The notes under the pieces: model-generated
What the model was told of the DNA's origin: nothing
Seen by the model: the letters and a program-made list of their open reading frames with translations, nothing else
The model's database searches: none
Shown here: positions 32,818-41,409 of the stretch, one piece after another
Position numbering within the stretch: the stretch's first letter is position 1
How the letters are laid out: each line of letters starts with the position of its first letter
Source of the DNA: Clostridiales bacterium
Lineage (GTDB): Bacteria > Bacillota > Clostridia > Oscillospirales > Acutalibacteraceae
NCBI GenBank assembly: GCA_012839345.1
Contig: DUNN01000013.1
Coordinates: forward strand, 122,119-186,118
Reading direction: 5' to 3'
DNA length: 64,000 nt
Translations under genes and position numbers: made by a program

Positions 32818-34599
32818 TTGAAGGATAGACGCAGCATAGGCGAAAAAAGAACCCGGACGAGTATTCGTTTGGGCAGAAAGTTTCGGTGGAACAGTCTTCA
32901 GGTTGTTTTGTCCATTGTCATGCTAGGACTTTCCCTGACGGCGGTAATGGTGATTTCTCAGCTGATTTACAGCCATGCCAGCGCGACCATCAATTATTCG
33001 GTCAGTCAAAACAACATTCAGATTGTCAGTGATGTCGCAAAGTCGATTGACAGCTATATTGACGAAATGGAGTCCATATCGGACACCATTACCAATCTGC
33101 TTGCCAAGGAACCGGTCGAAAACCTAAACCGGAGCACGGTCGTCTTTCTGCGTGACGACATCGAAACCATCGCCGTGTTTGATGAAACACAGAACGCGGT
33201 TTTCTGTACCGACAGCAGAACGCTCCGGGACGATATTGATCTGACAAGGCAGAGCTGGTTTACCGGAGTAATTGCCCAGCATTCCAACTATTTGATTTCG
33301 GTGCCGCATGTGCAAAGGCTTTTCTGGGGCGACTATCCGTGGGTGATTACGCTGACGCGCGGGGTTACGTGGAAGCAGGGCGGCGTGGTGCACAACGGCG
33401 TGGTCATGGTGGATATGAATTTTAACCGCATCCGCGACCTTTGTACGCGCGACCTGGAAAACCACGGCTACCTCTATATTATGGGCACGGACGGCAGTAT
33501 TATCTATCATCCAATGCAGCAGATGATTTATGCAGGAATTCAGCCCAAGGAATTTCAGGCTACATCCCACCTTCGGGACGGCAGTTCGCAGGTGACAAAT
33601 GACGGGCAGAAGCTGTCTGTCGCCGTGAAGACGCTTTCCGGCGCATCCTGGAAGGTCATCGGGGTGTCCACGCTTCAGGGGCTGGACGCATATGGAAACG
33701 GCCTGAAAAACTACATTATGACAGCGGTTTTTCTGCTTTCCTTGGCGCTGTTTTGCGCAAGCATCGTCGTCAGCCGCGGGATTGTAAGCCCGCTGCGCCA
33801 GCTGGTTTTTCTGATGGGGCGTATCTCCGGGAACGGCGAAGACATTTGTGCGCCGGAAAAGGGAGTATTCGAGATTCGCACGCTCAGCGCTTCGTTTAAT
33901 CGGATGGTTCGGCGAATCCGACAGCTGATGAATCAGGTGAAGGAGGAGCAGGAGCAGCTGCGACGAAGCGAGCTCAAAGCTCTGTATTCCCAGATTAATC
34001 CGCATTTCCTGTATAATACGCTCGACTCTGTGGTCTGGCTGGCGCAGAGCGGCGACCAGAAAAATGTGGTTCACATGGTGATGGCGCTGGCGAAGTTTTT
34101 CCGCATGTCGCTGTCCGGCGGAAGAGAGTCCATTACGGTGGAAGAGGAACTGCAGCAGGTAGAAAACTATCTGATTATTCAGCAGCTGCGGTTCTACAAT
34201 ACCTTTACATACGAAATCTCCTGCGAAGATGAAATCAAAAGAGCGATTACGCCAAAGCTGGTTCTTCAGCCGCTGGTGGAAAACGCCATTGTGCACGGGC
34301 TGGGAACCTTAGGCGAATCGGGCGTCATTACCGTGAAGGCGCAAAAGCGGGATAATATGCTTCTGTTTGAGGTGCGCGACAACGGATGCGGTATCCCGCC
34401 CGAAAAACTGGAGCATATTCTGGAGACTTCCCCCAAATCCCGTAACGGGTTTGGGTTAAAGAACGTACACGAAAGAATCCGGCTGGGCTGCGGGCCGGAG
34501 TACGGCCTTACACTGGAAAGCGAGCCCGATGAGGGCACCACGGTTTGGGTAAAGCTTCCGCTCCAGTTTCCGGAGGCGCAGAAAGAGGTGGAATCATGA
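32818..34599 (+). CDS. Sensor histidine kinase, LytS/YesM type
   Basis: 593 residues, TTG start behind GAGGAG. Membrane helix 1 at ~28-50, an extracellular sensor domain of ~245 residues (Cache-like), helix 2 at ~299-322, HAMP linker, then the histidine-phosphotransfer box ALYSQINPHFLYNTLDSVVW with His396 and the ATP-binding domain (LVENAIVHGL, RDNGCGIPPEKL, GFGLKNVHERIRL). Belongs to the group that pairs with YesN-type regulators. It overlaps the sugar-binding lipoprotein gene by four bases. The three genes 32818-36841 have the same composition as the XylFII-LytS-YesN sugar sensor known in clostridia. Confidence 0.93.
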   Translation: MKDRRSIGEKRTRTSIRLGRKFRWNSLQVVLSIVMLGLSLTAVMVISQLIYSHASATINYSVSQNNIQIVSDVAKSIDSYIDEMESISDTITNLLAKEPVENLNRSTVVFLRDDIETIAVFDETQNAVFCTDSRTLRDDIDLTRQSWFTGVIAQHSNYLISVPHVQRLFWGDYPWVITLTRGVTWKQGGVVHNGVVMVDMNFNRIRDLCTRDLENHGYLYIMGTDGSIIYHPMQQMIYAGIQPKEFQATSHLRDGSSQVTNDGQKLSVAVKTLSGASWKVIGVSTLQGLDAYGNGLKNYIMTAVFLLSLALFCASIVVSRGIVSPLRQLVFLMGRISGNGEDICAPEKGVFEIRTLSASFNRMVRRIRQLMNQVKEEQEQLRRSELKALYSQINPHFLYNTLDSVVWLAQSGDQKNVVHMVMALAKFFRMSLSGGRESITVEEELQQVENYLIIQQLRFYNTFTYEISCEDEIKRAITPKLVLQPLVENAIVHGLGTLGESGVITVKAQKRDNMLLFEVRDNGCGIPPEKLEHILETSPKSRNGFGLKNVHERIRLGCGPEYGLTLESEPDEGTTVWVKLPLQFPEAQKEVES

Positions 34600-35540
34600 A
34601 GCGTTTTCTCATATTGATGTTTACCTCTGTCATGATTTTCTCATTGACCTCCTGCAACTTTGCCACGAAAACCTATAAAATTGAGCTCATTGTTAAGGGA
34701 AGCAGCATGGAGTTCTGGAAAAACTTGAGCAAAGGGGCGCAGTCCGCCGCTCTGACGAACCATGCTGAAATTCAAATGGATGGGCCGGAGGAGGAAAAGG
34801 ACCCGGCCGACCAGCTGCGCTACATTGAAAAGGCGATTCAGGAAAAGCCCGACGCGATTATTCTTGCCGCGTCCGATTACAATCGCATGGTAAAACCCGT
34901 GGAGAACGCCGTGAATGCGGGTATTCCGGTGATTATGGTGGATTCGGACGTGAACAGCAAAAAAACGCTTGCTTATGTTGGCACCGACAACATCATGCTG
35001 GGCAGTAAGCTGGCGCAGAGCCTGGAAAGCCGCGTAAAAACCGGGGGCAAGGTGGCGGTTATCAGCTTTGTGCAGGACAGTTACCCGGCCGTGCAGCGGG
35101 AGAAAGGCTTTCGGGATACGATGGCGAGGTACAGCCGGTTCCAACTGCTCAAAACACAGTACGGCGGTTCCGATAATGCCATTTCGGAAAAGCTGACGGC
35201 GGCGCTGCTGAAATCCGAGCCCGACCTGGTGGCCATTGCAGCGTTGAACGAACCGTCCGCGGCCGGCGCAGCGCAGGCGCTAAGCAAATCCGGCCGGAAA
35301 AACGTGCGTGTTTTTGCAGTGGACTGTATGCCGACGGAGGCTATGTATATGGAGCAGGGTGTTGTGGACATCGCCCTGCTGCAAAACCCGTATCAAATGG
35401 GATATTACAGCGTGGAAACCGCGGTAAAGGCGTTGAACGGACAGCGGGTCGAGGACGTTTATACCGATATTTATACGGTGGACAAAAGCAATCTGTTCGA
35501 TAAACTGTATCAGCAGCTGATCTTTCCGTTTTCAAATTAA
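34596..35540 (+). CDS. Sugar-binding lipoprotein of the sensor system (RbsB/XylFII-like)
   Basis: 314 residues. Lipobox SLTSC (Cys20) anchors it outside the cell. The type I periplasmic-binding fold is seen in ELIVKGSSMEFWKNLSKGAQ, DAIILAASDYNRMVKPVENA, IPVIMVDSDVNSK and VIMVDSD/YVGTDN. It overlaps the kinase stop (ATGA) and precedes the response regulator, so it most likely binds a sugar and touches the extracellular domain of the kinase, as XylFII does with LytS; this is inference from order. A different binding protein (41410) serves the transporter. Confidence 0.88.
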   Translation: MKRFLILMFTSVMIFSLTSCNFATKTYKIELIVKGSSMEFWKNLSKGAQSAALTNHAEIQMDGPEEEKDPADQLRYIEKAIQEKPDAIILAASDYNRMVKPVENAVNAGIPVIMVDSDVNSKKTLAYVGTDNIMLGSKLAQSLESRVKTGGKVAVISFVQDSYPAVQREKGFRDTMARYSRFQLLKTQYGGSDNAISEKLTAALLKSEPDLVAIAALNEPSAAGAAQALSKSGRKNVRVFAVDCMPTEAMYMEQGVVDIALLQNPYQMGYYSVETAVKALNGQRVEDVYTDIYTVDKSNLFDKLYQQLIFPFSN

Positions 35541-35557
35541 GGTTGGGGGGTGTTGTT

Positions 35558-36841
35558 TTGTATAAGGTTGTTTTTGCAGATGACGAGACCCTGGTGCGCG
35601 ACCGAATCAGTACCATGGTGGATTGGAACAGCGTGGGATTTTCCTTAGTCGCGTGCTGTACCAACGGGTACGAGCTCATGGAGCAGATGGAAAAAGAGAT
35701 TCCCGATTTGGTCATTCTTGATATTAACATGCCGTTTATCAATGGGTTGGAAGCCGCTCGGCAGATTCGCCACAGCTACCCGCAGGTGAAGATTGCCTTC
35801 CTCACCAGCTATGCCGATTTTGATTACGCGCGGCAGGCGGTGGAACTCAACGCGATGAAATACATCATTAAACCCGCAACGGCGCAGGAGCTTTTGAAAG
35901 TTCTTACGGAAGCGCGCGACGCGCTGGACGCCGAAAAACAGCGTGTGCATAGAATGGCGGACCTGGAACATGCCTACCGCTGCAGCAACCAGATGCTGAT
36001 GCAGGATATTCTCAGCGATATGGCGAAAAGTGACACCATCTATGAGCGCGCGCAAAGCTGCGGGTTCCACTGGAACGCGGACACCGTCTTTCAGGCTGCA
36101 GCGTTTCGCCCGGACCGCGCCGGCCGTGGAACCTACTGGGACAATGTGGATGAGCGCACGCTGCTTTTTGCACTTTGCAATGTGACCACAGAGCTGGCGG
36201 AAGACAAACAGCTTGGCTGCGTTCAGATTCATGGCGATGTGGTGGCTTTGATCGGCACCGCGCCCGCCGATTCCATTGAATGCGTAATGCAGGATTTCGC
36301 CGAATCGATTCTGCAGATTGTGAGTACCAAGCTCCATTTCACCGTAACCGCCGGACTGGGCAGCGTCTGCCGCGGCTGCGCCGGGGTTGCGGGAAGCTTT
36401 GCGGAAGCGGAAAAGGCGATGGAGCTGAGCGTGCGCCACGGTGGAAACCGGCTTTATACCGAACAGGACCTGCAGCAGACCTACTGTGGCCACACAGCTG
36501 TTTGGAACGCTGTCAACTACATTGAAAGCACTTATGCTGACCCGAATCTTTCGGCGGACTCTGTGTGCGAGCATCTGCATGTCAGCCCCAGTTACCTGAG
36601 GGCGCTTTTTAAGCAGCAGACGGGTCTTTCCATCATCGGGTACATCACGAAGGCACGCATGGAACGGGCGAAAGCCCTCCTGCTGGAACAGGGGCTCAAG
36701 AATTACAAGATTGCGGAACTGACCGGTTATTCTGATTCCCATTATTTCAGCTATTGCTTCAAACGTTATTTCGGGGTGACTCCTGCGGAAATGAGAAGTA
36801 AAGCAACCCCTAAATCACCAAAAAACCAAGTTGATAAATAA
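35558..36841 (+). CDS. YesN-type response regulator with AraC DNA-binding domain
   Basis: 427 residues, TTG start behind GGGGGG. Receiver domain with phospho-acceptor Asp55 (LVILDINMPF), acidic pair D8-D9 and Lys103-like KPA motif (YIIKPATAQELL). A ~200-residue middle region follows, then the AraC double HTH at ~325-425 (SADSVCEHLHVSPSYLRALF and IAELTGYSDSHYFSYCFKRY). Expected target is the transporter operon immediately downstream (promoter at 37094). Immediately after its stop lie an operator-like AAAACGTTTC and a terminator. Confidence 0.93.
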   Translation: MYKVVFADDETLVRDRISTMVDWNSVGFSLVACCTNGYELMEQMEKEIPDLVILDINMPFINGLEAARQIRHSYPQVKIAFLTSYADFDYARQAVELNAMKYIIKPATAQELLKVLTEARDALDAEKQRVHRMADLEHAYRCSNQMLMQDILSDMAKSDTIYERAQSCGFHWNADTVFQAAAFRPDRAGRGTYWDNVDERTLLFALCNVTTELAEDKQLGCVQIHGDVVALIGTAPADSIECVMQDFAESILQIVSTKLHFTVTAGLGSVCRGCAGVAGSFAEAEKAMELSVRHGGNRLYTEQDLQQTYCGHTAVWNAVNYIESTYADPNLSADSVCEHLHVSPSYLRALFKQQTGLSIIGYITKARMERAKALLLEQGLKNYKIAELTGYSDSHYFSYCFKRYFGVTPAEMRSKATPKSPKNQVDK

Positions 36842-36849
36842 AACGTTTC
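36840..36849. promoter_or_regulatory. Operator-like AAAACGTTTC
   Basis: Differs from GAAACGTTTC at the first base and carries the same right flank (CACTTTTA) as operators 1 and 2. It overlaps the YesN stop codon and is 292 bases from operator 4. Confidence 0.55.
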
Positions 36850-36855
36850 ACTTTT

Positions 36856-36900
36856 AAAAAGCCCTTATTTTCGTTTTTTCGGAAAGAAGGGCTTTTTTTT
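36856..36900 (+). terminator. Terminator of the sensor operon
   Basis: AAAAAGCCCTT pairs with AAGGGCTTTTTTTT across a long loop; eight T follow. Confidence 0.8.
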
Positions 36901-37093
36901 ATGCAAAAAAGAACTTCCATAGGAAAAGTTGGAAATTTTTATAGGATGACCTATTTTTAATAAAAAAAATATTTAAATATGTGCATTATTGAGGTAAAAG
37001 AAGGAAAAAATCGAAAATTATACCACCGGGAAAGCGGGTGGGGTGAAAAATCGCTGATCGGGTTAAAATATCGATGACTTTACCGGAAATCTA
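36901..37093. other. AT-rich leader region before the transporter promoter
   Basis: Together with the neighbouring sites this is part of a 325-base gap without a gene. A short hairpin CCACC/GGTGG (37022-37045) is the only further structure seen; a YesN binding site is expected here but was not identified. Confidence 0.4.
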
Positions 37094-37122
37094 TTGTATA
37101 AAAAAGTATCCTTTGCTATAAT
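37094..37122 (+). promoter_or_regulatory. Promoter of the ABC transporter operon
   Basis: TTGTAT (37094-37099), 17-base spacer, perfect TATAAT (37117-37122). The weak -35 box fits an activator-dependent promoter. Confidence 0.7.
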
Positions 37123-37131
37123 GCAGAAAAT

Positions 37132-37141
37132 GAAACGTTTT
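37132..37141. promoter_or_regulatory. Operator 4: GAAACGTTTT
   Basis: Nine of ten bases of the GAAACGTTTC palindrome, starting 10 bases after the -10 box, i.e. the same offset as operator 1 in the aldolase operon. Confidence 0.65.
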
Positions 37142-37166
37142 ATATTTTAGAAAAGGAGACGGCTTC

Positions 37167-37781
37167 ATGGAGGAGGAAGAAGCTTTGCGCGAAACTTATT
37201 TTGCCGAGCTTGACCCTGGGCGGCGCAAGGAGCTGCTCGAACGGTTCAGCCGGGATCATCCGCAGGACGCGGAGGTTCCTTTGTTTCAAACACTTTGGTC
37301 CTTAAGGCACGTTGATCCCAAAAACGCCGAGCATCCGGTGGATACGTTTCTGTGGCAAATCGTAAACTTAATCTCCCTGTACCGTGTTCCAGGCTTTTTC
37401 AGCGGAGGAACGGAAAAGGAAATCAGGGCCGCCATGGATGCACTTGGATTCTCCGCCGTAGCAAAATACGGCGACAAAGGGCGCGAAATCCTTTACCTGG
37501 AACTTCGAAACGCGGCGCGGCGGTATTTCAGCACCTGCGAAAGCAAATCATACGGCAAAAAACTGATGGGAATTGTCACGATGAATGAGAGTGAGCGCAG
37601 GGATAAGCTGGCCCGCGAGGTATGGCAGTTAACGGAGGGCCTTTCGCGGCGTTTTGAAACGGATGAAGACATGGCGCTGTTCCGCAAGGCGGTACGCGAC
37701 GAATTTATTGTGCAGTACCCGGATGGAGAGGAACGATTGGAACGGCAGGAAAAACGCCGCACAAAAAAACGGATTGCTTAA
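37167..37781 (+). CDS. Conserved hypothetical protein at the head of the transporter operon
   Basis: 204 residues, ATG with AAAAGGAGAC upstream. Soluble, highly charged and mostly helical, no signal peptide or membrane segment. Visible blocks are ELDPGRRKELLERF, LWQIVNLISLYRVPGFFSGG and a very basic C-terminus (EERLERQEKRRTKKRIA). The pattern may correspond to the uncharacterised DUF6553 family, which is recalled but not verified. Its place as first gene of an ABC sugar operon suggests a role linked to sugar uptake or its control; no function can be assigned. Confidence 0.7.
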   Translation: MEEEEALRETYFAELDPGRRKELLERFSRDHPQDAEVPLFQTLWSLRHVDPKNAEHPVDTFLWQIVNLISLYRVPGFFSGGTEKEIRAAMDALGFSAVAKYGDKGREILYLELRNAARRYFSTCESKSYGKKLMGIVTMNESERRDKLAREVWQLTEGLSRRFETDEDMALFRKAVRDEFIVQYPDGEERLERQEKRRTKKRIA

Positions 37782-37844
37782 TGGACCGCAATTAGGGTTT
37801 TATGTTCTGAAACAAGCAATTCTTAACAGGGAGGAACAGTCAAC

Positions 37845-38834
37845 GTGAATAAATTTAAGAATTTGCCGGTTGTTAGGGCGATTGGCTTTAACCGGGTGGT
37901 TTTGATTGGCGTCATCCTGCTGATGTACCTAGTCTTTGCATTGCTTACCCCGGTGCTGCATTCCGGCGCAACTTTTCTAAAGTACGACCGCATTCTCAGC
38001 GCGCTCAACTATGCATACTTCATTGGATTTCTGGGGCTTGGGGTTACTTTTGTTATCGCTACGGGCGGAATCGATTTTTCCATTGGTCCCGTTATGTTTA
38101 CGGCGGCGTTGGTTTCCGGCTACTGCCTCACACAGTACCACGTTCCGCTGTGGCTGTGCCTGATTCTCAGCATCGTCATCGGGGTTTTGTTCGGAATCAT
38201 CAACGGGTACTTTGTCGCCTACCGCTTTTTGCCTTCGTTCATTACGTCTTTGGCGTGCATGCAGATTGCGAAAGGCGTAGGAAGCGTATTTACAAAAACA
38301 CAGTCCGTCACCTGGCCTACGGAAGGGAACGAAAACGCATGGTTCCATTATCTGGTGCGCTGGGGCGACGTTCCCGTCGGGTTTATCCTGCTTTGCCTTG
38401 TCGCTGCCATATGTGCGGTGGTGCTGAATAAAACAAAGGCGGGCAGATACATACTTTGCATCGGCAGCAACAAAGAAGCGGTGCGCCTTTCCGGTGTAAA
38501 TACTAAGAAGTGGGAAATGCTGGCTTATATTATCTGCGGGCTTCTTGCCGGCGTTGCGGCAATCTTCTATGTGGGCGCTTATACCACCGTTCAGCCGGGT
38601 CTGGGTGATACGTTCAACAACGAAGCCATCGCCGCATGCGTAATGGGCGGCACTTCCATGGCGGGCGGCCTTGCCTCCATGCTGGGCACGGTCATCGGTG
38701 CATTAATTATCGCGCTGATGCAGGAAGGCATCCTTGCAATGGGCTTCACCATTTCTTATCAGTATGTCATTACGGGCATTATTGTGCTGATTGCTGTCAC
38801 CGCGGATACGCTCAGCAGAAAAAGAAAGAATTAA
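37845..38834 (+). CDS. Sugar ABC transporter permease 1 (RbsC family)
   Basis: 329 residues with about ten hydrophobic helices. GLGVTFVIATGGIDFSIGPV is the BPD-type family start, and GVNTKKWEMLAYIICGLLAG, NNEAIAACVMGGTSMAGG and the C-terminal LGTVIGALIIALMQ match RbsC/XylH permeases. It forms the membrane channel with the second permease at 40353, and with ATPase 38849. GTG start at 37845 with GGGAGGAAC upstream. Confidence 0.92.
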   Translation: MNKFKNLPVVRAIGFNRVVLIGVILLMYLVFALLTPVLHSGATFLKYDRILSALNYAYFIGFLGLGVTFVIATGGIDFSIGPVMFTAALVSGYCLTQYHVPLWLCLILSIVIGVLFGIINGYFVAYRFLPSFITSLACMQIAKGVGSVFTKTQSVTWPTEGNENAWFHYLVRWGDVPVGFILLCLVAAICAVVLNKTKAGRYILCIGSNKEAVRLSGVNTKKWEMLAYIICGLLAGVAAIFYVGAYTTVQPGLGDTFNNEAIAACVMGGTSMAGGLASMLGTVIGALIIALMQEGILAMGFTISYQYVITGIIVLIAVTADTLSRKRKN

Positions 38835-38848
38835 TGGAGGCGTGAGCA

Positions 38849-40360
38849 ATGGGTGACGTTATTTTAACCATGAAGGGAATCGACAAAAGGTTCCCCGGCG
38901 TGCAGGCGCTCAGCGGAGTGAACCTGGAAATCCGCAAAGGCGAGGTTCTGGCCCTGATGGGGGAGAACGGCGCCGGAAAATCCACGCTGATGAAAGTGCT
39001 TACCGGTATTTACAAAAAGGATGCCGGAACCATTACATACGAAGGCCGCGAGGTGGAATATAACAACCCGCGGGAAGCGCAGGAAGACGGAATCGTGATT
39101 GTCCACCAGGAACTGAACATGATGGGGCATCTTACCGTGGCGCAGAATATCTTTATCGGGCGCGAACCGAAAAACGGCTTCCTGATTGATGACGCCAAAA
39201 TGAACAGCGACACCAGAAAGCTTTTCCAACAGCTGAACATCGACATCAATCCAAAGGAAACCATGAGCAAACTGACGGTTGGCAAACAGCAGATGTGTGA
39301 AATTGCCAAGGCCATTTCGCATAAAGCCAAAGTCATTATTTTCGACGAACCCAGCGCGGCGCTTACCGAATCGGAAATTGAGCAGCTGTTTAAAATCATC
39401 CGGAACCTCCGGGACCAGCAGCTTGGCATCGTATATATTTCCCACCGCATGGACGAAATTAAGAAAATCACCGACCGCGTTACGGTTATGCGCGACGGTT
39501 GCTATGTAGGCACACTCATTACGAAGGACTGCACGAAGGACGACATCATCAACATGATGGTCGGGCGCGTCATTTACGAAACTCCGAAAACGGAAAGCCA
39601 TGTTCCGCCGGACGCTCCGGTTGTGTTGAAGGTGGAGCACCTGAATGCAGGCCGCATGGTGCAGGATGTGAGCTTTGAACTGCACAAGGGCGAGATTCTC
39701 GGATTTTCCGGCCTGATGGGCGCAGGCCGAACAGAAATGGCAAGAGCCCTGTTCGGTGCGGACCCGAAGGACAGCGGTGATATTTACATAAAAGGCGAGA
39801 AAGTGGAGATCCACACGCCGGAGGACGCCGTAAGGCATGGCATCGGTTACCTTTCAGAGGATCGCAAGCGGTTTGGCATCGTATTGAAGAAGAGCATTAC
39901 GGAAAATGCGACGCTGACCTGCCTGCCAAGGTACTGCAAGGGCGTGTTTATTGACAAGAATAAGGAAAAACAGGTAACAAAGCAGTACGTGGATACGCTG
40001 CGAATCAAAACACCGGGCATCGACCAGCTTGTCATGAATCTTTCCGGCGGTAACCAGCAGAAGGTCGTTATTGAAAAATGGTTAATTGGCGATTCTGATA
40101 TCCTGATTTTTGACGAACCAACCCGAGGAATTGATGTCGGCGCAAAACAGGAAATTTATGAACTGATGAACCGTCTTGTGGACGAAGGAAAATCCATCAT
40201 CATGATCTCTTCTGAAATGGCCGAAATTACGCGCATGAGCGACCGCATTATTGTAATGTGCGAAGGCCGCATTACCGGAGAGCTGGATATTAAGGAAACT
40301 TCGCAGGAACAAATTATGCATTATGCTACACTGCGCGCGGGAGGGTCGGACAATGAATGA
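38849..40360 (+). CDS. Sugar ABC transporter ATP-binding protein (RbsA/MglA family)
   Basis: 503 residues, two fused nucleotide-binding domains as usual in this class. Domain 1: Walker A GENGAGKST (38-46), a degenerate signature LTVGKQQMCEIAKA, Walker B VIIFDEPSAAL. Domain 2: atypical P-loop GLMGAGRTEMARALF as in RbsA, signature LSGGNQQKVVIEKW, DEPTRGIDVGAK. Powers import of a pentose or hexose bound by the lipoprotein at 41410. Overlaps the second permease by eight bases. Confidence 0.96.
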   Translation: MGDVILTMKGIDKRFPGVQALSGVNLEIRKGEVLALMGENGAGKSTLMKVLTGIYKKDAGTITYEGREVEYNNPREAQEDGIVIVHQELNMMGHLTVAQNIFIGREPKNGFLIDDAKMNSDTRKLFQQLNIDINPKETMSKLTVGKQQMCEIAKAISHKAKVIIFDEPSAALTESEIEQLFKIIRNLRDQQLGIVYISHRMDEIKKITDRVTVMRDGCYVGTLITKDCTKDDIINMMVGRVIYETPKTESHVPPDAPVVLKVEHLNAGRMVQDVSFELHKGEILGFSGLMGAGRTEMARALFGADPKDSGDIYIKGEKVEIHTPEDAVRHGIGYLSEDRKRFGIVLKKSITENATLTCLPRYCKGVFIDKNKEKQVTKQYVDTLRIKTPGIDQLVMNLSGGNQQKVVIEKWLIGDSDILIFDEPTRGIDVGAKQEIYELMNRLVDEGKSIIMISSEMAEITRMSDRIIVMCEGRITGELDIKETSQEQIMHYATLRAGGSDNE

Positions 40361-41351
40361 AAAAAGGAAAAGCGGCCTTGCCGCAAACCCGTTTCTGAAA
40401 AGTCTTGGAACACAGCAGGCTATTATTGTTGGCGTAATCATCGTATTATTTATCTTTTTCAGTTTGGCAAGCGTATCGTTCCGTAAATACACAACCGTCG
40501 TAACCTTATGCAACTACATGTATTATATCTTGCTCATGGCCATCGGCGTTACTTTCCCCCTGCTGACGGGCGGCGTTGACCTTTCCATCGGCACCGGGCT
40601 CATCTGTTACGCTATTGTCGGCAGCTACGTCATTTCAAACGGTCACATGCCGGTTGGCGTCGGAATGCTGGTTGTCATGATCATGTCACTGATCATCGGT
40701 TTTATCAACGGAATCATCATTGCCAAGCTGGATTTGCCCCCGTTCATTACCACCCTGTGCACCATGATGATTGTGCGCGGGCTGGGTTCGATCTTGACGG
40801 GCGGGCTTAGCGGCGTGTGGCCGATGGCAGGCTCCGCCGGCGGATGGTGCCGCAGTATCTTTAAGATTACCGTCGGTAAGACCATTATTCCAATCGGAAT
40901 TATTTGGATGCTGATTTTGATCGCCATCATGTCCATTATTCTGAGGAAAACAAAGATCGGCCGTTACATTCTGGCAATTGGAAGCAATAAAGAGGCGCTC
41001 CGCCTTTCCGGTGTAAATGTTGTGAAATGGCAGGTTATCGCGTACATCATTTCCGGATTCTTTGCCGGGCTGGCGGCAATTGCCTATGCGTGCACCTTCT
41101 CCAACATCACCCCTGGCACGGGCGCCGGCCTCGAGCTGGACGCCATCGGCGGTGCCATCATCGGCGGCACTTCCATGACGGGCGGTTCCGGTTCTATTGT
41201 GGGGACACTGCTTGGCGTGCTTGTCATTTCCCTGTTGAAAACAGGTCTTCCGTACATCGGCCTGCAGGCAAACTGGCAGCAGATTATTACCGGACTGGTT
41301 CTGCTTGCCGCCATCACAGCCGATATGGCCAAACGGAAAAAGGCCGCCTGA
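40353..41351 (+). CDS. Sugar ABC transporter permease 2 (RbsC family)
   Basis: About 332 residues, start at 40353 behind GGAGGG. Similar fold and motifs to permease 1 (GVTFPLLTGGVDLSIGTGLI, GVNVVKWQVIAYIISGFFAG, GGAIIGGTSMTGGSGS), so the importer is probably a heterodimer, unlike the RbsC homodimer of E. coli. The LSGVN loop is conserved in both. Followed after 58 bases by the binding-protein gene. Confidence 0.92.
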   Translation: MNEKRKSGLAANPFLKSLGTQQAIIVGVIIVLFIFFSLASVSFRKYTTVVTLCNYMYYILLMAIGVTFPLLTGGVDLSIGTGLICYAIVGSYVISNGHMPVGVGMLVVMIMSLIIGFINGIIIAKLDLPPFITTLCTMMIVRGLGSILTGGLSGVWPMAGSAGGWCRSIFKITVGKTIIPIGIIWMLILIAIMSIILRKTKIGRYILAIGSNKEALRLSGVNVVKWQVIAYIISGFFAGLAAIAYACTFSNITPGTGAGLELDAIGGAIIGGTSMTGGSGSIVGTLLGVLVISLLKTGLPYIGLQANWQQIITGLVLLAAITADMAKRKKAA

Positions 41352-41409
41352 CACATCAGAAATACGCCATAGGCGTATATCGATATTTTAAAATTAGGAG
41401 GATATCTGT

